Source: Actinoplanes philippinensis (lineage in GTDB: Bacteria; Actinomycetota; Actinomycetes; Mycobacteriales; Micromonosporaceae). From it: DNA of 64,000 bases. Both the position numbers and the translations under genes were made by a program. Shown here one piece after another: positions 11,677-20,553 of this stretch; the stretch's first letter is position 1; the number at the start of each line of letters is the position of its first letter. The stretch lies in contig NZ_FONV01000003.1 in assembly GCF_900113015.1 (NCBI RefSeq), positions 558,001 to 622,000 on the forward strand. Reading direction: 5' to 3'. The notes under the pieces were generated by a model that worked only from the letters and a program-made list of their open reading frames with translations, searched no databases and was not told where the DNA came from.

Positions 11677-14052
11677 GTGACGACAGCTATCCATCAGCGC
11701 ATCGCCTCGGAGCTCGGGGTACGGGAAGGGCAGGTCACCGCCGCGGTCGAGCTGCTCGACGGCGGGGCCACGGTGCCGTTCATCGCCCGCTACCGCAAGG
11801 AGGTGACCGGCACTCTCGACGACGCCCAGCTGCGCACGCTCGAGGAGCGCCTGGGCTACCTGCGGGAGCTGGAGGACCGGCGGGCCGCGGTGCTGGAGTC
11901 GATCCGCTCCCAGGGCAAGCTCGATGACGCCCTTGAGCAGCAGATCCTCGAGGCCGACACGAAAGCCCGGCTGGAGGACATCTACCTCCCGTTCAAGCCG
12001 AAACGGCGTACCAAGGCCATGATCGCCCGTGAGGCGGGCCTGGAGCCGCTCGCCGACGGTCTGCTGGGCGACCCCACGGTCGACCCGAAAGCGGCCGCAG
12101 CGGCGTTCGTGGACCCGGAGAAGGGGGTCGCCGATCCGCAGGCCGCCCTGGACGGGGCGCGGGCGATCCTGATCGAGCGGTTCGCGGAGGACGCCGACCT
12201 GATCGGTGAGCTCCGTGAGCAGATGTGGACGCGGGGGCGCCTGGTCGCCAAGGTGCGCGACGGCAAGCAGACCGACGGGGCGAAGTTCTCCGACTACTTC
12301 GACTTCGCCGAGCCGTACTCGAAGCTGCCCTCGCACCGCATCCTGGCGATGCTGCGCGGTGAGAAGGAGGACGTCCTCGACCTCACCATGGAGCCGCACC
12401 CGGAGGAGGACGAGGGCTACTTCGAGGGCCGCATCGCCGGGCGCAACGGGATCAGCGACCAGGGCCGGGCCGGTGACAAGTGGCTGGTCGACACGGTCCG
12501 CTGGGCGTGGCGCACCCGGATCCTCATCCACCTCGGCGCCGACCTGCGGGTCCGGCTGCGGGAGGCGGCCGAGGACGAGGCGGTCCGCGTGTTCGCCGCC
12601 AACCTGCGTGACCTGCTGCTCGCGGCGCCCGCCGGGACCCGTACCACGATGGGTCTGGATCCCGGTTTCCGCACCGGGGTGAAGGTCGCCGTGGTGGACG
12701 CGACCGGCAAGGTGGTCGCGACCGACACGATCTACCCGCACGTCCCGCAGAACAAGTGGGACGAGTCGATCCACCGGCTGGCCGCGCTGGCCTCCAAGCA
12801 CAAGGTCGAGCTGATCGCGATCGGCAACGGCACCGCGTCGCGGGAGACCGACAAGCTGGCCACCGAGCTGATCAAGAAGCACCCCGAGGCCAAGCTGACC
12901 AAGGTCGTCGTGTCCGAGGCGGGCGCGTCGGTCTACTCGGCGTCGGCGTACGCCTCGCAGGAGCTGCCCGGCCTGGACGTGTCGCTGCGCGGCGCGGTGT
13001 CGATCGCCCGCCGCCTGCAGGACCCGCTGGCCGAGCTGGTGAAGATCGACCCGAAGTCGATCGGTGTCGGCCAGTACCAGCACGACCTGTCCGAGGTGAA
13101 GCTGGCCCGCTCCCTGGACGCGGTGGTCGAGGACTGTGTGAACGGCGTCGGCGTGGACATCAACACCGCCTCCGCGCCGCTGCTGACCCGGGTCTCCGGG
13201 ATCACCGCGGGCCTCGCCGAGAACATCGTGCTGCACCGCGACCAGAACGGCCCGTTCAAGAACCGCAAGGAGATCAAGAACGTGGCCCGGCTCGGGCCGA
13301 AGGCGTTCGAGCAGTGCGCCGGCTTCCTCCGGATCCGTGACGGCGAGGACCCGCTCGACTTCTCCAGCGTGCACCCCGAGTCGTACCCCCTGGTCCGGAC
13401 CATCGCGGCGGACGCCGGATCGGACGTGAAGACGCTGATCGGCAACAGCCCGCTGCTGAAGGGCATCCGGCCGGACAAGTTCGTCACCGACACCGTCGGC
13501 CTGCCGACCATCACCGACATCCTCAAGGAGCTGGAGAAGCCGGGCCGTGACCCGCGGCCGGCGTTCACCACGGCCACCTTCGCCGAGGGCGTCGAGAAGA
13601 TCGCCGACCTGAAACCGGGCATGATCCTGGAGGGCCAGGTGACGAACGTGGCCGCGTTCGGCGCGTTCGTCGACATCGGCGTGCACCAGGACGGCCTGGT
13701 CCACGTGTCGGCGCTGTCGGAGAAGTTCGTGCAGGACCCGCGCGAGGTGGTCAAGTCGGGTGACGTGGTGAAGGTCCGCGTCCTGGAGGTCGACCCGGTC
13801 CGCAAGCGGATCTCGCTGACCATGCGCCTGAGCGACGAGCCGAACCGGGGCCGCCAGCCACGGGAGGACCGTGGCCAGGGCGGCGGCCAGGGCGGCCAGC
13901 GCGGCGGCGGGCAGCGCCAGGGCGGCGGCGGGCAGGGCGGTCAGCGCCAGCCCCGTCAGGGCGGCCAGCGGGGCGGCCAGGGCGGCGGGAACAGCTTCGG
14001 CAACAGCGCGATGGCCGACGCGCTGCGCCGGGCCGGGCTGACCCGGGACTGA
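11677..14052 (+). CDS. tex: Tex-family RNA-binding transcription accessory protein
   Basis: A 791-residue Tex protein, a nucleic-acid-binding factor linked to transcription. Domains in order: N-terminal Tex helical region ([19 protein letters not shown]), YqgF/RuvX-like nuclease fold ([19 protein letters not shown], about 325-450), helix-hairpin-helix pair ([19 protein letters not shown]) and an S1 domain ([19 protein letters not shown], about 645-715). The final 60 or so residues are a disordered Gly/Gln/Arg tail with RGG-like repeats, added beyond the usual Tex end and possibly extra RNA-binding capacity. The GTG at 11677 is chosen for the -10-like hexamer 7 nt upstream. Confidence 0.94.
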   Translation: MTTAIHQRIASELGVREGQVTAAVELLDGGATVPFIARYRKEVTGTLDDAQLRTLEERLGYLRELEDRRAAVLESIRSQGKLDDALEQQILEADTKARLEDIYLPFKPKRRTKAMIAREAGLEPLADGLLGDPTVDPKAAAAAFVDPEKGVADPQAALDGARAILIERFAEDADLIGELREQMWTRGRLVAKVRDGKQTDGAKFSDYFDFAEPYSKLPSHRILAMLRGEKEDVLDLTMEPHPEEDEGYFEGRIAGRNGISDQGRAGDKWLVDTVRWAWRTRILIHLGADLRVRLREAAEDEAVRVFAANLRDLLLAAPAGTRTTMGLDPGFRTGVKVAVVDATGKVVATDTIYPHVPQNKWDESIHRLAALASKHKVELIAIGNGTASRETDKLATELIKKHPEAKLTKVVVSEAGASVYSASAYASQELPGLDVSLRGAVSIARRLQDPLAELVKIDPKSIGVGQYQHDLSEVKLARSLDAVVEDCVNGVGVDINTASAPLLTRVSGITAGLAENIVLHRDQNGPFKNRKEIKNVARLGPKAFEQCAGFLRIRDGEDPLDFSSVHPESYPLVRTIAADAGSDVKTLIGNSPLLKGIRPDKFVTDTVGLPTITDILKELEKPGRDPRPAFTTATFAEGVEKIADLKPGMILEGQVTNVAAFGAFVDIGVHQDGLVHVSALSEKFVQDPREVVKSGDVVKVRVLEVDPVRKRISLTMRLSDEPNRGRQPREDRGQGGGQGGQRGGGQRQGGGGQGGQRQPRQGGQRGGQGGGNSFGNSAMADALRRAGLTRD

Positions 14053-14064
14053 CGTCGTACCGAT

Positions 14065-14091
14065 GCGGCCCGGGCAGCGCGCCCGGGCCGC
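14065..14091. terminator. Bidirectional terminator between tex and the kinase gene
   Basis: GCGGCCCGGGC at 14065-14075 pairs perfectly with GCCCGGGCCGC at 14081-14091 around a 5-nt loop. It occupies the 42-bp gap between converging stops at 14052 and 14095 and probably ends both transcripts. Confidence 0.8.
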
Positions 14092-14094
14092 GCG

Positions 14095-15897
14095 TCAGCT
14101 CAGATCCCAGATCTTGATGTCGGTGTAGGCCACCTCGTACGGCCCGGTCTCCGGCGCGTCGCGCTCGTTGTAGACGCCGAGCAGCACCCGCCCCTCCTGG
14201 AGCTCCGGCTCGGTCAGCGGGGCGGTGTCGATCAGCGCGCCGTCCCGGTACACCTCGACCCGGTCGCCCCTGGCGATCAGCCCGATCCGGGTGCCGGGAC
14301 CGTTCAGCGGGATCGGCGCGTCCCCCAGCGGGATCGTCTTGTGCACGGTGATCTTGCCGTCGCCGGCCTTGTTGTGCAGGCCGATGTAGATGTTGCGCTC
14401 GCAGATCCGTGCCTGGTAACCGACCTGGCCGTTGTTGCGGAACCAGATCGCCGCGCAGCTGTCCGGGGTGTCCAGCCGGACCGACACCTCGACGTGCATG
14501 TCGGCCGGGATCTCGTCGAGCGGCCCCCGGCACTTGTAGGTGCCGGCCTGCTCCCGGCGGGCCACCAGCGCGTTGTCGAAGTAGCAGGTGGCCTGCTCCT
14601 CCGGGTAGTCCTTGGCGGTCCACAGCGACGGACGGCGCAGGCTGTCCTGCAGGCGCGGCAGCCCGGCCGGAGCGGAGGCGGTGGCCGACGGCGCGGGCGA
14701 CACGGTGTCGCCGCCGGCCCGGCTCCGGTCCTCGTTGCGCAGCTCCAGCGCCACCAGGACCGCGCCGGCCACCAGGGCCGTCACGAAGACCGCGAGCAGC
14801 GCCGGCATCGCCCAGCGGCGGCCCTGCCGGGGCACGGCCGGCGACGGACCGGCCACGGTGTCGGCCGGCGGCGCGGAGATCGGCACCGTGACGATCGAGT
14901 TCTCGTCGTAGCCGACCATCCCGGGCGGGATGGCCAGGGTCGGCAGGCTCACCGACGGGTCGCCGGCCACCCCGGTGACCGCCTGTGCCTCGACCGCGGC
15001 GGCCCGCAGATCGGGCTGGTCGGCGAAGGCCGCGGCGGTGGCGGCCGGCCGCTGCTTGCCGGAGATCAGCAGGTCGAGCAGCTCCCGGGAGCTGGGCCGG
15101 TTCGCCGGATCCTTCTCCAGGGAGTGCGCCACCAGGTCGCGCAGCGGGCCGCTGAGCCCGTCGAGCCGGGGCGGCTGGGTGAGGATGCGGGCTGCCATGG
15201 CCGGCGGCGAGTCGGCGAAGAACGGGGTCTGGCCGGTCCCCGCATACGCCACCACACTGCCCCAGGCGAACACGTCCGCGGCCGGCGTGAGCGGGGTGTC
15301 CTCGTCCGAGGAGAAGCGCTCCGGCGCCATGTACGCCACCGTGCCGACCATCTGATCGGTACGCGTGTTGGCGCTGGTCGCCTCCATGGCCCGGGCGATC
15401 CCGAAGTCGATCACCTTGGGGCTGCCCGGCGCGAGCAGCACGTTGCGCGGTTTGAGGTCGCGGTGGATCACCCCGGCGCCGTGGATGGCGGTCAGCGCGG
15501 TCGCCACCCCGATCGCCACGCCGTGCAGGTTGGCGCTGGTCAGCGGCCCGCGCTGCTCGACCACGTCGGCGAGGGTGGGTCCGTCCACATACTCGACGAC
15601 GAGGTAGGGCGACTCGTGGTCGGGGTCGGCGTCGAGCACCTCGGCGGTGCAGAACGGCGGCACCTGCCGGGCCCGGTTGACCTCGCTGCGGAAGCGGCGC
15701 CGGAACTCGTCGTCGTGGGCCAGGTCGGCGCGCACCATCTTGACCGCGACCAGGACCCCGGCGTTGGTACGGCCCAGGTAGACCGTGCCCATCCCGCCCT
15801 CGCCGAGACGGCCGATCAGCTGATAGTCGCCGAGGGTCTGCGGGTCGCCGAGGCGCAGCGGTTGCGTCCGCTCACCCGGCCCTGCGCCGTCGACCAT
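14095..15897 (-). CDS. Receptor-type Ser/Thr protein kinase with extracellular sensor
   Basis: A 600-residue Hanks-type kinase. The kinase domain spans about 24-285: glycine loop GEGGMGTVY, Lys53, HRDLKPRN (D147), DFG (D164) and the activation-segment end GTVAYMAPERF. A Pro/Ala linker leads to one membrane helix (about 363-385). The extracellular part (about 410-600) is beta-rich with several Cys residues (CYFDN, YKCRG, SCAAIWFRNNG, ICERN) and ends in YEVAYTDIKIWDLS; it resembles a concanavalin-like jelly roll and may bind sugar or peptidoglycan, which is an inference. The ATG at 15897 follows GGGGGG. A TATACA hexamer upstream is a possible -10. Confidence 0.93.
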   Translation of the reverse strand: MVDGAGPGERTQPLRLGDPQTLGDYQLIGRLGEGGMGTVYLGRTNAGVLVAVKMVRADLAHDDEFRRRFRSEVNRARQVPPFCTAEVLDADPDHESPYLVVEYVDGPTLADVVEQRGPLTSANLHGVAIGVATALTAIHGAGVIHRDLKPRNVLLAPGSPKVIDFGIARAMEATSANTRTDQMVGTVAYMAPERFSSDEDTPLTPAADVFAWGSVVAYAGTGQTPFFADSPPAMAARILTQPPRLDGLSGPLRDLVAHSLEKDPANRPSSRELLDLLISGKQRPAATAAAFADQPDLRAAAVEAQAVTGVAGDPSVSLPTLAIPPGMVGYDENSIVTVPISAPPADTVAGPSPAVPRQGRRWAMPALLAVFVTALVAGAVLVALELRNEDRSRAGGDTVSPAPSATASAPAGLPRLQDSLRRPSLWTAKDYPEEQATCYFDNALVARREQAGTYKCRGPLDEIPADMHVEVSVRLDTPDSCAAIWFRNNGQVGYQARICERNIYIGLHNKAGDGKITVHKTIPLGDAPIPLNGPGTRIGLIARGDRVEVYRDGALIDTAPLTEPELQEGRVLLGVYNERDAPETGPYEVAYTDIKIWDLS

Positions 15898-16087
15898 TCC
15901 GCTGCCCCCCGGAGCGCCCCCTTACGTATGCGCTCGCACTGTATAGGGCCGTGTCTCTCCCCCGACAGGTGGCGGGCTCATGGAGATCCCCGATACAAGG
16001 ATCCGGGCCATGCCCGATGCGGATAGCCCCCGTGTGGCGACACCATGGAGTCATCGATTCACCACCAGTGAAGGCAGGGATCCCCTC

Positions 16088-16336
16088 ATGAACGCCGTGC
16101 ACGACTCGCTCGCCCGCCAGGGCCTGGTCCGCCCGCTGGACGGCCGGATGATCGCCGGCGTGTGCGCTGGCCTCGGCCGCCGCTTCGGCCTCGACCCGTG
16201 GATCGCCCGGATGCTGTTCGTGCTGATCCTCTTCGTCATCCCGGGCAGCCAGATCCTCGTCTACCCGATCGCCTGGATCCTAATGCCGTCGGAGAAGCCG
16301 GCCTGGCAGGCCCCCACCACCCCGACCACGTTCTAG
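16088..16336 (+). CDS. PspC-domain protein
   Basis: An 82-residue small membrane protein with a PspC domain: RPLDGRMIAGVCAGLGRRFGLDPWIARMLFVL followed by a hydrophobic helix and YPIAWILMPSE. PspC domains act in envelope-stress signalling, often as regulators of two-component or sigma systems; here there is no associated kinase gene. The start is the ATG at 16088, with a weak GGGA upstream. The stop TAG (16334-16336) shares the palindrome CTAG with the TAG stop of the converging thioredoxin gene, so the two coding regions overlap by 4 bp. Confidence 0.88.
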   Translation: MNAVHDSLARQGLVRPLDGRMIAGVCAGLGRRFGLDPWIARMLFVLILFVIPGSQILVYPIAWILMPSEKPAWQAPTTPTTF

Positions 16337-16914
16337 GCGGTCAGCTCCTTGACCTTCTCGGTCAGCTGCAGGTCGTCGAGGTAGCCCTTGTAGGCCACCT
16401 TGCCGGTGCGGTCGAGCATCACGTACCAGCTCTGCTGGACGATGCCGAACCGCTTCCACAGCTTGCCGGCCTTGTCGTTGAGGTGCGGCATCTTGGCGAG
16501 CTGGAAGTCGGCGACGAAGTCGTCCATCTCCGGCACGCTGCCGAGGCTCGCGATGCCGAGGATGCCGAGGCGGTCCGCGTACTCGTCATGGATGTCGGAC
16601 AGCGACTGCGCCTCGCTGGCGCAGGTCGCGCACCACGGCGCCCAGAACCAGAGGATGGCCGGCTTGCCGGCCATCGACGCGGCGTCGAACCTCTTGCCGT
16701 CCAGCGTGGTCCCGCTGAAGGTCAGCGTCTTCGGGACGGTCACCGCTTCCGCGGTGGCCGCCCCGGAGGCCGGAGGCGCGGCAGCGACCGGGGACGGTCC
16801 GGTCGCCGGCGCCTCCGGGGACGCGTCCGGCGTGGTCCCGCACCCGGCTGCCGCGAGCACGGCGGTCAGGGCCAGGGGCAACAGCAGCCGGGGTACGCGG
16901 GACCCGCTCGTCAT
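16333..16914 (-). CDS. TlpA/ResA-like thioredoxin lipoprotein
   Basis: A 193-residue extracytoplasmic thiol-disulfide oxidoreductase or redoxin. Residues 1-25 form a lipoprotein signal (LALTAVLAAAGC); a Pro/Ala linker follows to about 55, then an AhpC/TlpA-type thioredoxin fold: TFSGTTLDGKRFDAASMAGKPAILWFWAPWCATCASE with the active site WCATC, and the cis-Pro region GIVQQSWYVMLDRTGKVAYKG. It starts directly after the TAG of the NuoF-like gene (TAGATG), so it is the third gene of a co-transcribed redox unit. It may receive electrons from that unit (inference). Confidence 0.9.
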   Translation of the reverse strand: MTSGSRVPRLLLPLALTAVLAAAGCGTTPDASPEAPATGPSPVAAAPPASGAATAEAVTVPKTLTFSGTTLDGKRFDAASMAGKPAILWFWAPWCATCASEAQSLSDIHDEYADRLGILGIASLGSVPEMDDFVADFQLAKMPHLNDKAGKLWKRFGIVQQSWYVMLDRTGKVAYKGYLDDLQLTEKVKELTA

Positions 16915-18390
16915 CTACTTGGCCGGTGTCGGCTCGGTGAGCCGCAGCGCGAGCGCCGGGCACACGTTGACCGCCTTGCGGGCGCCGTCCTCGAGCCACG
17001 GCGGCAGCGGCGTCTGCGGGAACGCCGGGAAGCCGTTGTGGTCGAGCCGGATGATCTCCGGGGCGACCGCCGAGCACAGGCCGTGCCCGTCGCAGCGCGA
17101 CCAGTCCAGGGCCAGCTTCCGGGCGCCCTTCTCGGCCGTGTAGGGCAGCGGCAGGATGCCACGGACCTGCTTGCCGCAGCCCTCGCCGTTGGCGTGCGCC
17201 CGGACGTCCTCGTGGAAGACCTCCAGCGCGGACAGGGCGAAGCGGGACGAGCCGTCCGGGTGGCTGCACGCGCCACGGCCCTTGACCATGCCGGCCGCCT
17301 GCCGCACCTGCTCGACCGCGTTGCCGCCGAGCGACACCAGGGTGACCGCGCGGGCCAGGTCGGGCAGGCCGATCCGGCACGGGCCGCACTGACCGGCCGA
17401 CTCGCCGGCCAGATACTGCACGACCTGGGCGACCTCGCCGACCGGGCAGGTCTTCGAGCCGATCGGGATGAGCATGCCGGCGCCCAGGGTGCCGCCGACC
17501 TTCGCGAACCCCTTACGGGAGATGGTGATGGTCTTGGCCTGCTCGGCGCTGACCCACTTGCCGTGGTAACCGCCGACCAGCAGGCCCGGGCCCAGGTCGG
17601 CGCCGCACATCTCGAGCACCTCCATGAGCGGGGTGCCGGTGGGCGCCTCGACCACGGCAGGGGCGGTGGCGGAGCCGCCGACGGTCAGCATGACCGTGCC
17701 GGGCTCCTCCGGGATGCCGACCGAGTTGTACTCCCACGGTCCGAGCCGGGCCGCGATCGCCAGCTGCGAGTACGTCTCCGCGTTCGACAGCAGGGTGGGC
17801 AGGCCCATCACGCCGTTGTCGCTGGACCGGACCTTGCGGCCGGGCGGGATGTGCGCCTCGCCGTTGATGCCGCGGACCAGCGCGCCGCCCTCACCGGAGA
17901 TGAACCGGTGCGGCACCACGACGATCCGGGTCGGGCAGGGCATCTTCCGCTCGGCCAGGGCCGCGGCGAGCGAGTTCTGGCCGACCCCGTCGTCGGCGAC
18001 GCCGATGACGATCTCCTCCGCGTCCAGGGCGGCGGCGGCCAGCGCCGCGCCGTCCAGGATCAGGTGCGGGCCACGGGTCAGGACCGCCTTGTCCTTCCAG
18101 GACGGCGGCTCACCCTCGGTGGCGTTGACCACGATCACCGGGGGCAGGTCCTGGCGGCGGCAGGAGTCGACCACCGCGCGGACCTTGCGGGCGAACGGGA
18201 AGCCGGCGCCGCCGCGGCCGCGCAGCTCGATGCGGTCGGCGAGGCCGATCAGCTCACCGGAGGAGAGCGCCGCGAACCCGCCGTGCACCTCCTGGTGGGC
18301 CAGGAGGTCGAGACGGCCGTACTCGTCGAACCCCGCGGTGATGCGGGGCGTGCCGATGGCCGTGACCGGTGGAACCTGTGCCGTGCTCAA
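16915..18390 (-). CDS. NuoF-like flavoprotein fused to a C-terminal ferredoxin
   Basis: A 491-residue soluble protein resembling the NADH-binding NuoF subunit. ELRGRGGAGFPFARKV is the FMN/NADH loop, VNATEGEPPSWKDKAVL matches the NuoF EGEP motif. The Fe-S region reads ESAGQCGPCRIG plus a distal GRGACSHPDG; canonical NuoF has ESCGKCTPC, so the first of four cluster ligands is Ala here. After residue 410 comes a ferredoxin-like domain with C-x5-C (RCDGHGLCSAVAPE) and VNVCPALAL, typical of [3Fe-4S] ferredoxins. It overlaps the upstream membrane gene by 4 bp and is followed directly by a thioredoxin lipoprotein gene. It is not part of a complex I operon. Confidence 0.88.
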   Translation of the reverse strand: MSTAQVPPVTAIGTPRITAGFDEYGRLDLLAHQEVHGGFAALSSGELIGLADRIELRGRGGAGFPFARKVRAVVDSCRRQDLPPVIVVNATEGEPPSWKDKAVLTRGPHLILDGAALAAAALDAEEIVIGVADDGVGQNSLAAALAERKMPCPTRIVVVPHRFISGEGGALVRGINGEAHIPPGRKVRSSDNGVMGLPTLLSNAETYSQLAIAARLGPWEYNSVGIPEEPGTVMLTVGGSATAPAVVEAPTGTPLMEVLEMCGADLGPGLLVGGYHGKWVSAEQAKTITISRKGFAKVGGTLGAGMLIPIGSKTCPVGEVAQVVQYLAGESAGQCGPCRIGLPDLARAVTLVSLGGNAVEQVRQAAGMVKGRGACSHPDGSSRFALSALEVFHEDVRAHANGEGCGKQVRGILPLPYTAEKGARKLALDWSRCDGHGLCSAVAPEIIRLDHNGFPAFPQTPLPPWLEDGARKAVNVCPALALRLTEPTPAK

Positions 18391-20171
18391 TTCGCGTCCC
18401 TCGAGTCACCGCGGAGCTGGGAGAAGTAGCCGTCGTCGGCATCGTCGCGGCCCCGGCGGCCACCACGGCCGCCTTCGTCGCGGCGGCTCCGGCGGGAGCC
18501 GCTGTCCACCAGGGTGGGGGTGTCGTCGGCCGGGTACGCCGGTCCGTCCGCGAAGTCGACGAACTCGCTGCGGCTGCGGCGGGCCGGCGGCTCCTCGTAG
18601 CGTGGCTCGTCGTAGCGCTCGCTGCGGGTCCGAGGGGCGGGCTCGTCCTCGTAGCGGGCGCCGCGGGAGCGCGGGGCGTCCTCGTACTCGTCCTCGGCAC
18701 GACGGCGGCCACGGGGACGCTCGTCGTACTCCGGCTCGCGGCGCCGGGCCCGGGGGGCGGGCTCGTCGTCCTCGAAGCGGCGCATCCGCGCGCCGGTGGA
18801 CTCCATGTCGTCACGCCGCATCCGTGCGCCGGTGGACTCCATGTCGTCGCGGAGCATCCGGGCGCCGGTGACGTCGAGGTCGTCCCGGCGCATGCGCGTG
18901 CCGGTCGACTCGACGTCGTCCCGGCGGCGCGAGCGCGGGGCCGGCTCGTCGTCCTCGAAACGGCGGCCACGTCCACGGCCGTCGTCGTACATCTCGGAGC
19001 GGCCGCCACGGGAGCGCGGGGCGGGCTCCTCCTCGTACCGGTAGCGCTCCTCCTCGAGGTCACGCCGCGACATCCGGGTCGAGGTGTCGTAGCGCTCGTC
19101 GTCCTCGACGGCGCGGCGCTGCCGGGGCGCGGGCGCCTCCAGCTCGGGCCGGCGGCGGGGCGGGTAGTCGTCCTCGACCGGCGCCGGGGCCGGGCTGACC
19201 GGACGGGCCGCGGGCGCCGGGCTGACCGGACGGGCGGCCTGCGGGGCGGACGGCTGGTTCCAGGCCGGCACGGACGGGCCAGCGGCCGGGCCTCCGGTCG
19301 GCTGGTTCCAGGCCGGCGGCGCCATCGTGGCCGGCTCGGCGCCGGCCGGGGCGAGCAGGTCGACGGCCGGCTGGCGGGACGGGCGGCGGATCGGCGCCGA
19401 CGCGGTGGGCACCAGCGCGCCGGTCTCCTGCGACTTGACCGCGCCGACACCGGCCGGCGAGGCGAAGTCCTTGCGCCGGTTGAGGCTGACGCTCAGGCGC
19501 ACCGCGAGGCCGACGACGACGCCGAGGACGCACACGATGTAGCTGACGGTGACCCAGGTGGCGGCGGCACGGCCGGCGGAGAGGCCGTGCATGAGGGCGA
19601 TCGGCCAGATCAGGTACGAGATGGCGTGGATGCCACGCCACATCCAGGGCCGGCCGCGGCCGATGAACCGGGCACGGGCGATACCGGACCAGAGGACCAG
19701 GATCATGATCCAGCCGGCGATCGGGCCGAGTCCGACGTACCACTTGTTGAGCCCCTGGGTGAGGAAGGGGATCACGATGTCGATGACGCCGATGTAGTCC
19801 TTGGCGAACTTCGTCCAGACGTGCAGGACGAGCGCGCCGACCGCGATCACACCGGTGGTGCGGTGCACGGACTGCAGCAGCACACGCTGGCGGACGCTGA
19901 GGACCAGCCGGTCCGTGGCGACCAGGCCGACCATGATGGTGATCGACAGCGACACCAGGCTGATGACCCCGACGTAGTAGTCGAGGTAGGAGAAGAAGTA
20001 GATGTATCCGACGCGACCCGGAGCGGTCATCATCGCGACGGCCCAGACAGCGACCACGATGCTCAGGATGAGCAGGGCCACTGCTGCCTTCGACGCCGGA
20101 CGGGTGCCGGTGGATCCGACGTCTACCGCCACTCGGGCGGCGGGTGCCTTGGTGTTCTTCGAGCGGGCCAT
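18387..20171 (-). CDS. Ferric-reductase-like heme membrane protein with charged tail
   Basis: A 594-residue membrane protein. The first 230 residues carry about six helices with a ferric-reductase-like transmembrane domain; paired His residues in SVHRTTGVIAVGALVLHVW and RGIHAISYLIWPIALMHG could ligate two b hemes. It lacks the FAD/NAD domain of classical ferric reductases, a role the NuoF-like protein downstream may fill. Residues about 260-594 are disordered: first Pro/Ala-rich, then very rich in Arg, Asp and Glu, with 12-residue tandem repeats (RMRRDDMESTGA). The ATG at 20171 starts MARSKNTKAP. It is the first gene of the redox unit. Confidence 0.87.
   Translation of the reverse strand: MARSKNTKAPAARVAVDVGSTGTRPASKAAVALLILSIVVAVWAVAMMTAPGRVGYIYFFSYLDYYVGVISLVSLSITIMVGLVATDRLVLSVRQRVLLQSVHRTTGVIAVGALVLHVWTKFAKDYIGVIDIVIPFLTQGLNKWYVGLGPIAGWIMILVLWSGIARARFIGRGRPWMWRGIHAISYLIWPIALMHGLSAGRAAATWVTVSYIVCVLGVVVGLAVRLSVSLNRRKDFASPAGVGAVKSQETGALVPTASAPIRRPSRQPAVDLLAPAGAEPATMAPPAWNQPTGGPAAGPSVPAWNQPSAPQAARPVSPAPAARPVSPAPAPVEDDYPPRRRPELEAPAPRQRRAVEDDERYDTSTRMSRRDLEEERYRYEEEPAPRSRGGRSEMYDDGRGRGRRFEDDEPAPRSRRRDDVESTGTRMRRDDLDVTGARMLRDDMESTGARMRRDDMESTGARMRRFEDDEPAPRARRREPEYDERPRGRRRAEDEYEDAPRSRGARYEDEPAPRTRSERYDEPRYEEPPARRSRSEFVDFADGPAYPADDTPTLVDSGSRRSRRDEGGRGGRRGRDDADDGYFSQLRGDSRDAN
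18779..18934 (-). repeat. 36-bp in-frame tandem repeats in the heme-protein tail
   Basis: About four copies of a 36-bp unit encode the 12-residue pattern R-M-R/L-R-D-D-x-E/D-x-T-G-A. The units keep the frame and the charge pattern; third-position differences show they are not all recent. Related EDDEPAPR segments flank them on both sides. Confidence 0.8.
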
Positions 20172-20553
20172 GGACTCCTCGTTTTCCTTGGTGCGGTCAC
20201 GTCCCGTGGGCGGTGGGACGCCGGCGTCCGTGGGGAACGCCCCGCGCTCAAGCGCTGTTGCTGGACCCGGCCCTCGGCGGTGCTTTCCCCTGCGTGCTCC
20301 GGTCCGTGTCCTCCCCGGATTACGTGCCGGGGGCGGGTTCGGATGAACGCTCGCTCAAAATTTTGTGTAGCCGGGCAGCTACGGTCCGCGCAGGCCCGCT
20401 GAGCTGCACGAATAACAGAAACGTTGCCCGCCTAAGGAAAAAATAAGGATCTCGGCGAGGGTGACGCGGGCCACCCGGTGAACCATTCTCTCCCGGCGGG
20501 CGAACTAAGTAGTGATGGCGAATCGAGGGCATGCCCTGGGAAGGGGGACCGTC
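20172..20553. other. Divergent intergenic region upstream of the redox unit
   Basis: 380 bp between the heme-protein gene (reverse) and a secreted-protein gene (forward). It includes an unusually AT-rich patch (about 20350-20450), a perfect 10-bp palindrome CAAAATTTTG at 20356-20365 and an A-rich run near 20438-20448. These could be promoter or operator elements for the redox unit. No gene is seen. Confidence 0.45.

Noticed and set aside
16915..18390. Part of a complex I (nuo) operon
   Set aside because: No other nuo gene is nearby, a ferredoxin is fused, a cluster Cys is missing and the partners are a ferric-reductase-like protein and a thioredoxin.
20356..20365. CAAAATTTTG palindrome as a specific operator
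   Set aside because: It is perfect but short and AT-only in the core; I know no matching regulator, so it is noted only within the intergenic description.
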